DNA from: JBGPLJ01 sp963826145
Lineage (GTDB): Bacteria; Pseudomonadota; Gammaproteobacteria; Steroidobacterales; Steroidobacteraceae
DNA length: 64,000 bases
NCBI GenBank assembly: GCA_963826145.1
Contig: CAWGVW010000002.1
Location: 248,001-312,000, forward strand
Direction of reading: 5' to 3'
Below are positions 17,945 to 27,900 of the stretch, in pieces. The translations under genes were made by a program, and so were the position numbers. The notes below the pieces were generated by a model, which saw only the letters and a list, made by a program, of their open reading frames with translations, was not told the origin of the DNA and did no database searches. Every line of letters starts with the position of its first letter. Positions within the stretch are counted from its first letter, which is position 1.

Positions 17945-18703
17945 CTAATCGCCTTTGTCCACCGGCTCTTCGCTCACCGAGCGCGCCGGCGCGTCGCGGC
18001 CAGCGAACCAGTTGACGGCGTACTGCACGAGCTGGGCGCCTGTCGTGAGGTTCAACTTGCGCTTGATGCGCTGGCGGTGCGATTCCACGGTCTTGACGCT
18101 GAGATTCAGCGCATCCGCCGACTCCCGCGTGGAAAGTCCCTTGCCGATCATGTGCAGGATCTGAAGTTCGCGGTTGCTCAGTCGATCGATCGGATTGGTC
18201 GAGATGTAGGAACCGCCCGCGGCGAACTTGCGGATCATGCTGTTGCCGACCGCTTCGCTCACGTAGATGCCGCGATCGAGTACCCGGCGCAGGGCCACCA
18301 GGAACTGGTCCGACGCGGCCTGCTTCATGATGTAGCCGTTCGCGCCCGCCGAGAGCATGCGCTCGGCGTAGATGGTCTCATCGTGCATCGACAGCACGAG
18401 GAGCGGGAGAGCCGGATGATGCGCACGCGTGTCGCGCACGAGTTCGATTCCATCTCCCTGCTTCAGCGAAATGTCGACGATGACGGCGTCGGGGTCCAGC
18501 TCCTTGATGGCGGTGCGCGCATCGCGAGCCGTTTCGGCCTCGCCGCAGACCGACAGGTCGTCTTCCTGTTCGATGAGGCGCCGCAGGCCCTGCCGCACGA
18601 TCGGATGATCGTCGACAAGCAGCACGCGCCTGATCTTCTTTTGCTTGGTCATTCCAGGCGGGTGGGGCTGCGCAGCCTTCGGTACACCGTGTATGACAGT
18701 CAT
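17945..18703 (-). CDS. NarL/FixJ-family response regulator with LuxR helix-turn-helix
   Basis: Regulator of 252 residues. The receiver begins VLLVDDHPIVRQG, with phospho-acceptor Asp77 in AVIVDISLKQGDG and conserved Lys in YIMKQ. The LuxR-type DNA-binding domain reads LSNRELQILHMIGKGLSTRE then SVKTVESHRQRIKRKL. The ATG at 18703 has AAGGGAG six bases upstream and adds about 17 residues before the receiver; ATG at 18652 is an alternative. It follows the giant PAS kinase by 43 bases on the same strand and is its probable partner, since that kinase lacks its own receiver. Confidence 0.94.
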   Translation of the reverse strand: MTVIHGVPKAAQPHPPGMTKQKKIRRVLLVDDHPIVRQGLRRLIEQEDDLSVCGEAETARDARTAIKELDPDAVIVDISLKQGDGIELVRDTRAHHPALPLLVLSMHDETIYAERMLSAGANGYIMKQAASDQFLVALRRVLDRGIYVSEAVGNSMIRKFAAGGSYISTNPIDRLSNRELQILHMIGKGLSTRESADALNLSVKTVESHRQRIKRKLNLTTGAQLVQYAVNWFAGRDAPARSVSEEPVDKGD

Positions 18704-18746
18704 GACGATCTCCCTTCGTCCGGCTCCAGCCGGATGCTACATTTTT

Positions 18747-21700
18747 TCAGTGACGTCGAAAATCCGTGGGCTCGCCCGCCACAGGCGCCGGCGCGAGCGC
18801 CGGTTGGCGACATCGGCAGCGCACGCGGGTGCCGCCCTCCCGCAGCCGCTCAATGGTCACCTCGCCATCGATCATGCGCGCGCGGTACGCCATTATCTTG
18901 AGCCCCATGCCCGAGACGCTGTGCCGCGGTTCGTCCGGCGGCCCCTCCGGCAGTCCAACGCCGTTGTCGGTGATGGTGAGCCGGACGTTCCGATCCTCCA
19001 CGAGGAGCTGCACGGTGATGAGGTTCGCCTGCCCATGGCGGACCGCATTGGTGACCGCTTCCTGCGCGATGCGGTAGAGGTGATTTGCTGTCGCTTCATC
19101 GAGCGTCAGCTCCGGCCACACGCGGCTGCGAAGGCGGACGTCAACGCCATACATTTCCCGCGCGCGCGCCGCTAGAGCGCGCAAGGCAAACACGAGGCCA
19201 CCGAGATCGAGGCTTACGGGCGAGAGGCCGCGTGCCAGCGAGCGGGCATTCTCGATCGTGTGATTCACCAGGACGACGATCTCGTCGACAGCCGGCGTGA
19301 GGCTGGCGTCGCTCTTCTTTATCTTTGCCGAGAGGCCCCGCAGCATCAGCGCGACACCGGTGAGCTCCTGGCCGAGGCCGTCGTGCAGGTCGCTGCCGAT
19401 ACGCTGCTGTTCGCGGTTCGCAATCTCGATGATCTCGTGCTCGAGCTCCTTGCGCTCCGTGATGTCCTGCACGACCGCGAGCCACACACGCTCCGAACCG
19501 AGCTCGAGGCTCGTCATGACAGCCTCGCCCGTGAACAGACTCCCGTCCTTGCGCCGCAGGAGGAAATCGCGCTTGAGCGGCTGACGGCGGTGGCGATCGA
19601 GAAACTCGAGCCGGTCGAGTTCGCGTGTTGGAGAATCGGCATCGCCGAGGAGGGCCGCAACCTTGAGGCCGACGATTTCGCCCGAGCCGTAGCCGAACAT
19701 GCGCTCGAACGCTGGATTCGTGAGCCGTATTTCGGCGTGACGGGAGATTACGGCGACGCCTTCGCGCATGGTCTCGAGGATCGTTGCCTGCGTGCGCAGT
19801 GTGGTTTCGGCCAGCCGGCGCTGCGTGATCTCCGTGATCGCCACCGTCAGTCCCGCGACCGCACCCTGCTCGATCGCGGGCGCGGCACGCACTTCGAAGT
19901 GTCGCTCCTGCGCCTCGTTCGCAATAGTAAGCTCGGTGCTGATGGAGTTCGATGAGCGGATGGCGTACTCGAGGATACTCGCAAGGCGCTGACGTTCCGC
20001 GAGCGGCACGAGCTCGAGCACGCTCTGACCGACGAATTCACTCGGCGTGCGGGCGAGGAACTCGCGGTTCGCGAAGCGGCAATTGAGGTCGAGATCGACA
20101 AGCAGCAGCCAGTCCGGCACGTTGTCCGTGACCGAGCGCAGGATCGATTCGGATTTCTGCAGCGCAAGTTCCGCATTCTTGCGCGCCGTTATGTCGTGAC
20201 AGACGCCGATGACGTAGCGCGCAGCGCCCGCGTCGTCGCCGGCCGATGCGTTGCGGATCGGCTGGTTGACAACGTGCAGCCAGCGGGTCTCGCCGCGTAT
20301 GTTGACCATGCGGACTTCCGCCTGCGCGGGGCGCCCCGCGGCGAGATCCGCCATGCGCACGCGAGCTTTCTCGAGATCGTCCGGATGATAGAAGGCCTTC
20401 ATTCCGCCCATCGACTGCATTTCCTCGAGCGTACAGCCAAAGGTCTCGCGAAAGCCGTCGCTCACCCAGGTGAGAGTGTCGTCGCCGCTTGGCGTGACCT
20501 TGAATTCCTGCACGAACCCCGGGCTGATCTGGGCGACAGTGCGATAGCGGTATTCGCTTTCACGCAGGGCCTGCTCGGCGAACTTGCGGTCGGTGATGTC
20601 GTGACAGACGCCGATGACGCTTGTCACCTGGCCGTTCTTAAGATCAGTGAAGGGCTGGTTCACGATGTGCAGCCAGCGCGTCTCGCCCTTGTCATCGGTG
20701 ACACGAACGTCCGTCTCCATGCGCCTGCCTTCCAGGAGGCCGCGGATATAGTCCGGGAGTGCTGCTCGATCGTCCGGATGGTAGCGAGCGAGGAGCTCGT
20801 CCATCGTGCTGAAGTCCGCGAGCTTGGCGCCGTAAATCTGCTCGAAGCCCTCGCTCACCCAGCGCAGCTGCAGCCGGCCATCCGATGTGGGCGCTAGTTC
20901 TTGAATGTAACCAGGCGATAGCGCGGCGACAGTCCGGTAGCGATACTCGCTCTGCTCGAGTTCCCGCTCCGTACGCTTGCGCACATCGATGTCGATCGAG
21001 GTGCCCGACATCTTGGTCGGAATGCCGCTCCCGTCGCGCTCGACGATACGGCCGCGATCGAGGAGCCACTTCCACTCGCCGGCCGCGATCCGCAGGCGGT
21101 ATTCCGCTTCGTAGATCGGCGTCTGTCCATTCACGTGAGCCCGGAGCGCCGCGTCGACGCGCGGCAGGTCATCCGGATGCACGCGGTGGCGCCACGGATC
21201 CTGTTCGAGCTCCCAGCGGTTGCGCGAGTAGCCGGTCATTGCAAACCAGTGATCGCTCAGCTTGTCGACGTCGCGCGTGAGGTCCCAGTCCCAGTACGCG
21301 ATGCCCGCGCTCCAGAGCGCCGTGCCAAGGCGTGCTTCCGTTTCGCGCAGCGTCACTTCCGTGCGCTTGCGGGCATCGATGTCCATGCAGATGCCGGCCA
21401 TGCGCAGCGCGCGGCCGTCCTTCGCACGCGACACGACGCGTCCGCGCTCATGGATCCAGTGCCAGCGGCCGGAAAGCGTGAGCACCCGGTATTCGCTCTC
21501 GTAGACGTCGCTCGCGCCGGTCAAGGTCGCCGAGAATCGCCGCTGCGCTTCCGGGCAGTCATCCGGATGGATGCGCTCATCCCAGCGCTCGACGTGATTC
21601 GGGCCATCGCAGGGATCGAGATCGAGCGTGCGGCACCAATCGTTGATCCAGCGCGTGTCCTCGACCTCGAGGTTCCAGTCCCAGAAGCCGACCTGCGAGC

Positions 21701-24479
21701 CCCAGATTGTGAGCTCGAGGCGGGCCTGGGTTTCGCGCAGGTTCTGTTCGGCGCGCCGTCGCTCGTTGATATCGAAGCAGACCCCGACCACGCGCGCGGC
21801 GCGGCCATTTGCATCGCGCGCGAGCACTTGTCCGCGTTCGTGCACCCACCGCCATTCCCCCGCGCGCGCGCGCAGCCGATATTCAGTCTCATAGAAGTCC
21901 TTCGGCCCGACGATGTGGCTGTCGAATGCGGCGACCGCGGACGGCAGGTCGTCCGGGTGGATGAGCGCGAGCCAGCTGTCGTAGTGACCTTCGCCGGCAC
22001 AGGCGTCGAAGCCAAACTTTTCGCACCAGTCGCTCAGCCACGTACAGCAGTCGGAGTTGCAATCCCAGTCCCAAAGCCCAAGATCCGCGCCCCAGAGCGC
22101 CGTCGCAAGCTGCGCTTCGCGTTCGCGCAGTGCTGTCTCCATACGCTTGCGTTCATCGATGTCGATGGCGACGCCGCTCAGACGCGCGGGCGTGCCGTTC
22201 TCGTCCCATTCGACGACCTTGCCGCGGTCGAGGAACCACTTCCAACCGCCACCAACGGTCTGGTAGCGATATTCGGTCTCGTAGTAATCCCTCTCGCCGG
22301 AAATGTGAGCCGCTACCGCCGCTCGTATGCGAGCAACGTCGTCATGGTGCACGCCCCGGACCCACTGTAATTCGCGCCGTTCGGCCTCCGCAGCAGTGAT
22401 GTCGATGCCGAGCGTCCGGTACCAGTGTTGATTGCAGCGTACGCGATCGCGTTTCATGTCCCAGCTCCACACGGGGAGCTGTGCACCTTGCACCGCGAGT
22501 TCGAGCTGCTGCTCGGCGTTGCGCAGCGCCTGCTCGGCGCGCTTGTGCGCGTCGATGTCGATCGTGACGCCGACGATCCGCAGGGCGCGCCCGTCCGCCT
22601 GACGCTCGATCGCCCGCCCGCGGCTCAAGAGCCAGCGCCATTCGCCCGAACGGGTGCGCAGCCGGTATTCCGATTCGAAGGTTTCTGCGCGGCCTTCGAC
22701 GAGCGCCCGGTAGCTCGAGTCCTGCATCGACAAGTCGTCCGGATGGATCAGCCGGTCCCAGCGCGGGCTGTGGTTCGGTCCCGAGCAGGGATCGATGTCG
22801 AGGCCCGCGCACCAGTCGTTCCACCACTGCATCTCGTCGTTGGCGGTACGCATTTCCCAGAACCCGACCTGCGAGGCCCAGAGCGTCGTCGCCAGTCTCG
22901 ATTCCGATTCCTTGAGAGCAAGTTCCGCCCGCTGATGCGCGTCAATGTCGATCGAGACCCCGGCCATGCGCAGGGCCTGGCCATTCGCGTCGCGTTCGAC
23001 GACCCGGCCACGGTCGAAAATCCACTTCCAACCGCCATTCGCCGTGCGCATGCGCATGCGGCGTTCCCAGTCATCGACGGGTCCCCGCCAGCACGCCTCG
23101 AGGCTCTGCATGTAGCCTTCGACGTCGTCCGGGTGTACCCCGTCTTCCATGCGCTCGATCGAGCTGCGGCCCACGGCCGGATCGACGCCGAGGATGCGGT
23201 ACCACTCGTCGTTCCAGGTGAGCGTGCCGGTGCGCACGTCGCAGTGCCAGAGCGCAAGGCCCGCGCAGGCAACCGCGAGATCGAGGTGCTTGCGCGTCTC
23301 GGCGAGCGCAAGCTCCGCGCTGCGGCGCTCCGTCACATCGCGCATGTTCAAGACGATGCCGCTCACGGTCGGCTCGTCGAGCATATTGACGCTGACGACG
23401 TCGACCCAGCGGAGCGTGCCGTCCGGACGGCGCAGCCGGAACTCATCGCGCGAGCGCTCGCCGGGCGTCGCCGCGAGCGACGCGAAATTTCGAGTCACGC
23501 GCTGCGCGTCATCGGGGTGCACGAAGTCCATCGACTGGCGGCCGATGCGCTCCTCGGGGCGCACGCCGAACACCTGCAGATAGTTCCCGGCGAGCGAGCG
23601 GATGAGGCCGTCGGCGCCGAGCACGACGATGATGTCGTTCGAGGTCTCGGTGATGGTGCGCAGCCACTGCTCGCTCGCTTCGAGCCGCTCGCTCGCGCGG
23701 TGCTGGGCGGTAACGTTCTCCGCCAGCATCACGAGCCCGGTCACGCTCCCGGTGCGGTCGCGCTGCGGCCTGAGGTGGGTATCGAGGATGACCACCGTAC
23801 CGTCCGGCCGCCGGAAGGTAACGCCATAGAAGTCGAGGGATTCGCCGCCCATCGCCCTTGCATAGTGTTCGTGGCGTCCCTGGATGTGCGGCATCACGTC
23901 GTAAAGCTTGCGGCCAATGATTTCTTCGGGTGTGGTATTGACGGCGCACGCCGCCGCTTCATTTGCGTAGCGGATCGTCATGTCCGGCGCGAGCACGACG
24001 ACGGTCGTCGACACCTGGCGAATCGCCGCGTCAATTTCCCCCTGCTCGCTGACGTCGACGAAGGTCACCGCTGCGTAGCGTGCTGCTCCCGGGATCGCAA
24101 GCCGTCGCATGACGATGCGGGCGAAGAAGACTCCACCGTTTTTGCGGTTGCCGAGTGCGACCACGCGCTCGACCGCGCCCGTTGCCAGTGACCGCTCAAG
24201 CGCCTGCTGCAATTGCCCACGCTGGGGCTCGTCGTACAAAAAGAAGAGTTCGTTGCTGAGCACTTCACCGGACTCGAAGCCGGCAAGCTCGCCGAAGGCG
24301 CGGTTGCAGAAGATAACCGCCGTGTCGCCGGGACGTGCCCGCACGATCATCAGGCCATCGCCGCTTTCATCGAGCGCCGCCGCCAGCAGCGGCCAAGCCG
24401 TTCCCTCGGCGCTCTTGCCGTCGGCCGAGCCGAGCAGTTCGCGGGATGCGCTCATGATGGCTGCGGGATTCTCCGGCAT
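18747..24479 (-). CDS. Giant multi-PAS sensor histidine kinase (13 PAS units, HisKA_3)
   Basis: Soluble sensor kinase of 1910 residues, far larger than the usual NarX/UhpB-type kinase. Thirteen PAS/PAC units can be counted by their C-terminal signatures (for example NVTAQHRA, MRDVTERRSA, SIDIDAHQRA, CFDINERRRA, CHDITDRKFA, VQDITERKEL). Units 4-9 are six close tandem copies. The catalytic end has HisKA_3 with QQRIGSDLHDGLGQEL (His1699) and HATPase with AQEAVTNAVRHGQA, DNGVGLP and GMGLKIMAYRARM. No membrane helix, GGDEF, EAL or receiver is present. The LuxR-type regulator downstream is the likely partner. Ligands are unknown; PAS units may bind haem, flavin or small molecules, but no diagnostic residues were assigned. 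Confidence 0.94.
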   Translation of the reverse strand: MPENPAAIMSASRELLGSADGKSAEGTAWPLLAAALDESGDGLMIVRARPGDTAVIFCNRAFGELAGFESGEVLSNELFFLYDEPQRGQLQQALERSLATGAVERVVALGNRKNGGVFFARIVMRRLAIPGAARYAAVTFVDVSEQGEIDAAIRQVSTTVVVLAPDMTIRYANEAAACAVNTTPEEIIGRKLYDVMPHIQGRHEHYARAMGGESLDFYGVTFRRPDGTVVILDTHLRPQRDRTGSVTGLVMLAENVTAQHRASERLEASEQWLRTITETSNDIIVVLGADGLIRSLAGNYLQVFGVRPEERIGRQSMDFVHPDDAQRVTRNFASLAATPGERSRDEFRLRRPDGTLRWVDVVSVNMLDEPTVSGIVLNMRDVTERRSAELALAETRKHLDLAVACAGLALWHCDVRTGTLTWNDEWYRILGVDPAVGRSSIERMEDGVHPDDVEGYMQSLEACWRGPVDDWERRMRMRTANGGWKWIFDRGRVVERDANGQALRMAGVSIDIDAHQRAELALKESESRLATTLWASQVGFWEMRTANDEMQWWNDWCAGLDIDPCSGPNHSPRWDRLIHPDDLSMQDSSYRALVEGRAETFESEYRLRTRSGEWRWLLSRGRAIERQADGRALRIVGVTIDIDAHKRAEQALRNAEQQLELAVQGAQLPVWSWDMKRDRVRCNQHWYRTLGIDITAAEAERRELQWVRGVHHDDVARIRAAVAAHISGERDYYETEYRYQTVGGGWKWFLDRGKVVEWDENGTPARLSGVAIDIDERKRMETALREREAQLATALWGADLGLWDWDCNSDCCTWLSDWCEKFGFDACAGEGHYDSWLALIHPDDLPSAVAAFDSHIVGPKDFYETEYRLRARAGEWRWVHERGQVLARDANGRAARVVGVCFDINERRRAEQNLRETQARLELTIWGSQVGFWDWNLEVEDTRWINDWCRTLDLDPCDGPNHVERWDERIHPDDCPEAQRRFSATLTGASDVYESEYRVLTLSGRWHWIHERGRVVSRAKDGRALRMAGICMDIDARKRTEVTLRETEARLGTALWSAGIAYWDWDLTRDVDKLSDHWFAMTGYSRNRWELEQDPWRHRVHPDDLPRVDAALRAHVNGQTPIYEAEYRLRIAAGEWKWLLDRGRIVERDGSGIPTKMSGTSIDIDVRKRTERELEQSEYRYRTVAALSPGYIQELAPTSDGRLQLRWVSEGFEQIYGAKLADFSTMDELLARYHPDDRAALPDYIRGLLEGRRMETDVRVTDDKGETRWLHIVNQPFTDLKNGQVTSVIGVCHDITDRKFAEQALRESEYRYRTVAQISPGFVQEFKVTPSGDDTLTWVSDGFRETFGCTLEEMQSMGGMKAFYHPDDLEKARVRMADLAAGRPAQAEVRMVNIRGETRWLHVVNQPIRNASAGDDAGAARYVIGVCHDITARKNAELALQKSESILRSVTDNVPDWLLLVDLDLNCRFANREFLARTPSEFVGQSVLELVPLAERQRLASILEYAIRSSNSISTELTIANEAQERHFEVRAAPAIEQGAVAGLTVAITEITQRRLAETTLRTQATILETMREGVAVISRHAEIRLTNPAFERMFGYGSGEIVGLKVAALLGDADSPTRELDRLEFLDRHRRQPLKRDFLLRRKDGSLFTGEAVMTSLELGSERVWLAVVQDITERKELEHEIIEIANREQQRIGSDLHDGLGQELTGVALMLRGLSAKIKKSDASLTPAVDEIVVLVNHTIENARSLARGLSPVSLDLGGLVFALRALAARAREMYGVDVRLRSRVWPELTLDEATANHLYRIAQEAVTNAVRHGQANLITVQLLVEDRNVRLTITDNGVGLPEGPPDEPRHSVSGMGLKIMAYRARMIDGEVTIERLREGGTRVRCRCRQPALAPAPVAGEPTDFRRH
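20965..23300 (-). repeat. Six tandem coding copies of a PAS_3-type unit inside the giant kinase
   Basis: About residues 394-1172 of the kinase consist of six consecutive units of about 130 residues each. Each opens with a variant of WASQVGFWDWD, contains HPDD, then EYRLR, WRW, RGRVVERD and ends IDIDARKRAE. Copy-to-copy identity is clearly higher than to the other seven PAS units, so recent tandem duplication is likely. Boundaries are approximate. Confidence 0.8.
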
Positions 24480-24527
24480 CGACCCTCAACCATCATATCG
24501 GGGAAACCCTCAATGCGTCGGGTTCCC

Positions 24528-24953
24528 TCAGGGTGCGTCGGTGAAGCGCGCGTTGATCCGCCGCGAAACGTAGTCCGGCCGGCCGTAGGTGCCGAGCTCC
24601 GCGTACGAGTCGATTTCGTAGACGTGATATGTGCCGTTCGACTGCGTATGGCTCGTCATCACGCAGGTGACGGCGACGGAAAATCCGTTCAGTGCGCCTT
24701 CCGTGAGCGCGAGCGATCCCGAGGTGCACGTGTTCAGGTCGAGCGCGCGGTAAGCGCCCCACTCCACTCCCGTACGTGCCGCTTCGACGGCCCGGTCGCC
24801 GAGAATCCTGAGCGACACCGTCTGCGTCTCGCCCGCACCGAGCCGCACGGCTACGGCACCGAGGATCGCGACGATCACGATCACGAAGAGCGCGAGCACG
24901 ATAGAAAAGCCGCGGGCGCGCCGGGGTGGCCGGCTAGTACGATTCGCGTTCAT
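24528..24953 (-). CDS. mshP: MSHA biogenesis protein MshP, prepilin-like
   Basis: PilX-like minor pilin of 141 residues, last gene of the pilus cluster. The N terminus RRARGFSIVLALFVIVIVAI has the prepilin leader and hydrophobic helix, but the usual Glu at position 5 of the mature pilin is missing, as in the MshP/PilX group. The C-terminal part includes conserved-looking YHVYEIDSYAELGTYGRPDY. The start is the ATG at 24953, which overlaps the end of mshQ by 20 bases; an upstream open extension to 25109 is not pilin-like. It probably acts in pilus tip or initiation complexes. Confidence 0.85.
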   Translation of the reverse strand: MNANRTSRPPRRARGFSIVLALFVIVIVAILGAVAVRLGAGETQTVSLRILGDRAVEAARTGVEWGAYRALDLNTCTSGSLALTEGALNGFSVAVTCVMTSHTQSNGTYHVYEIDSYAELGTYGRPDYVSRRINARFTDAP

Positions 24954-27900
24954 AGATGCGCGTATCTTTGCTGTTGAAAACACCGAACGTCGCGATGCCT
25001 GTCGGAAACTCATTCCCGGCGACCGACTGGTTCCAGTCGAACTTGAGCCAGGCCGGCACCGTCGCCTGGAGCGTGATTGTGCCGGTGTTTCCGGCACCGG
25101 GTGCGGCAAGGGTCAGATTGAAGTCGCCCGCGCCAGGCGGATTGCGATAGCGGGACGCGACGGCTGCGGCCGCCGCGCAGCCAAAGCCGCTGACTCCCGG
25201 CGACCCCGTGTCGAGCGCGCAAGTTTCTCCGGCGGCGAGCGAGCCTCCATAGGCAATTGCGCTCAATGTCACCGGAGTCGTGCAGCTGTCGGAGCTGTGC
25301 GTAACGAATCCCACCGAATCGTTCACGTAGTACTCAGCGCGCAGCGGCAACGGCAGATTGATGAGCTCCGAGCCCACGGCGTTGCGGAAGGCGATCCGTC
25401 CGTAGCGCTGGTTCGCACCTGCGCTGAAGCCGATGCCGCCGGCACCACCCACGCTCACGGGATTGGCCGTTGCGGCGACGCCGTCGGAATCGAGTACGTT
25501 GATGCTGAGGCTGATCGCGGCATCGAAGGGCGCAACCGGCGTCGTGCGGTTGAACGCAATGCCGGTGCCCGAACTGAACGTCAGCGTCGCGGTGCCATTT
25601 GCGAGGTCGGCGATAGCAGGGTCGGCCGTCATCGCAGGCACGCCGGAGGTATCGATGGCGCCCGTCGTCGCGCTGTAGGTGCGGTTGGTGAGCGTCGTGT
25701 TGGTCATCTTGAAAAAGGCGCCCGTATAGTTACGCGTCGTTGCGCCGCCGAAGGCGCGCGCGGTCACCGTGAACACCGGCGCGACGGAATAGGCGAATGG
25801 CTGGCCAATGTAGGTATAGGTCCCTGCGCTGCATGCAGTCAGAAAGAGCGGCGTATTCACGGTCACCAGGAAATCATTCGGAATGAAGCGGCCGACGTTG
25901 CCGGTAGTCGTGCCCGCAAAGTCGCCCGCCCCGAGGTAGTCGCCGTCGGCGATGCGCGGGGTCAGCGTGACGATGCCGACCTCCGAATAGGCAAAATCGT
26001 TTCCAGTCGATGCCGCGTTCGAGAATCCGGTAAAGCCAACGGTAGAGCTCGTCGCACCGAGGGTGCCGGCGACCGGCAGTACGAGATTCGGCGCGAGCCG
26101 CACCGATTCCGCCGGCGTCTCCTTGCCGAAGTTCGGCGTGGTCGAGCCTTCGGCATCGTAGGCGGCCACGGTCGCCGTGAACGGCCGGCCAGCCGGCAGA
26201 AAGACGCTGCCGGACGCAGTCGTGGCGCCGGGATTGGCCGTGCCGTTGTCCGTTCGCTGGATTCCCGTAACGATGAAAGTCGAGGGACGGGACACGAAAG
26301 CTCCAGTACCACCGCGTATGCCGGTCGGCAGGTCGGGATGCGCAGTCGTGTCCTTCATGGCGATCTGCAGCGACCCCGCGTCCTTGTACTTCGCGGTCAC
26401 GACCGCCTGGCCATTCGTGAATGTCACCGCCTGAAACGCAGAGCCGCCTTCGGTCGTCGCGATCGATGTGCCGTTGATCGTCACCTGTCGCGAGCCGGTG
26501 CCGGGATTCACGTAGGTCGACCAGAACTTGAGCGACTTCGCGCCGGTGTAAGCCTCGATCACGCCGCACTGGGAATCGGTCGGCGTCGTGCCGAAGGCCG
26601 TGACATAGAGCGAGAAATTGCTGCCGGCAATCTGCGGCGAAGCGAACGATGGAATCGACGCGGGTGGCGGATTCGAAAGCGCCGCCGACGTAACCGTGAA
26701 ACCGCTCGGCGACCACGCGAGGGTCCCTTCCGTGTCGTCGTCGTGCAGCGTCGCGTCGTTCGTCTGGTAGACGCGGATGTTGATCGGCGTCGCGCCTTCC
26801 TTGTAACTCAACGCGAAGGTCGCCGTGGATTGCCCGGTGGCCCAGGTGTAGGTCGCGATGCCGTCGTTCGCGACCGCGTCGGTGAGGGTGCCGCCGCCCG
26901 AAACGAGCGTCCAGGTGCCCTTGCCGCTCTGCGTGTCGAGCGTTACCTGCTGTGTGTACGTCGTGTAGGGATTGTTCGCCGCATCGCGCAGGCTCACTGT
27001 GATGTTCTCGGCGACGCAGTTGATGCCGTAGCCGTCGTGGCCGACAAGGAAGTGATCGACACCGATCCCAAGGCAGGGATGCGTCGCGTTCATCGCCGTC
27101 TGCACTTCTGTCTGCGACAGCGCGCGGCTGTAGACGCGGACCTCGTCGATGCGGCCGTTCCAGAAACGCGCGGCAAGACCCTGGTCCTGGCCGATCTGAA
27201 ACGGCAGGTTGTTGGTCGAGAGCGTGCCGGTCAGTGCGAGCGTCGCGCGCTGCACTCCGTTGATGTAGATTTTCTGATTGCCCGATTGATAGGTGACCGC
27301 GACGTGAACCCAGGTCAGCGCGGGAATCGGCGTGCCGGTCGTTGTCAGCTGCTGGGTACCGCCGTTCCACCACCAGTAGAGCTGGCTCGCGGTGTTGACG
27401 TGGAACTCGAAGTTCGTGTCCTTCGAGAGAACGGACTTGATGTCCGCAGACGGCGCGGCGTTCATGTAGATCCAGGCCATCGCCGTGAGTGAATCCGTCA
27501 AGTCGAACGTGCCGTCGTCCGGCGTTTCGACGTAGTCGTTCGTCCCATCAAACGTACCGTAGCGGCAAGTACCCGGCGTCCCGCTCAAAGCGGGGCTCGT
27601 CACGGCGGTTGCGACGTTGTTGTAGGGCGTCATCGTGTGGCCATTGCCGCTCGCATCGAGCACCTGGTTCGGCGTGTTGCTCCAGGTGGCCTCGTCGAAC
27701 TGCCACCAGGCGAGCGGTCCATACGACTCGACCTGGTTCAGGGCGGAGGTCGGTTCGGCGGCCACGAAGTAGCGGATTCGAACCCAGTCGTAGATCTGCG
27801 TCGTCGTTGTGCTCGCGTTCGCGAGCCGCACGCGGGCCGAAGCGGTCGGCACATCGGTCGTGTTGCTGCCGACATTGGCGCTGGCGACGGCGAAGTCGAG

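Noticed and set aside
20965..23300. Tandem DNA repeat as a CRISPR array or satellite
   Set aside because: Units are about 390 bases and in-frame coding PAS domains; no short direct repeats with unique spacers occur anywhere in the window.
22425..24191. Open frame of 588 codons on the plus strand opposite the giant PAS kinase
   Set aside because: Shadow of PAS repeats; repeated-looking sequence derives from the tandem PAS copies, not from a repeat protein.
25297..27492. Open frame of 731 codons on the plus strand opposite mshQ
   Set aside because: Arg/Gly-rich low-complexity translation with no domain; mshQ on the minus strand has signal peptide, DUF2341 and LamG.
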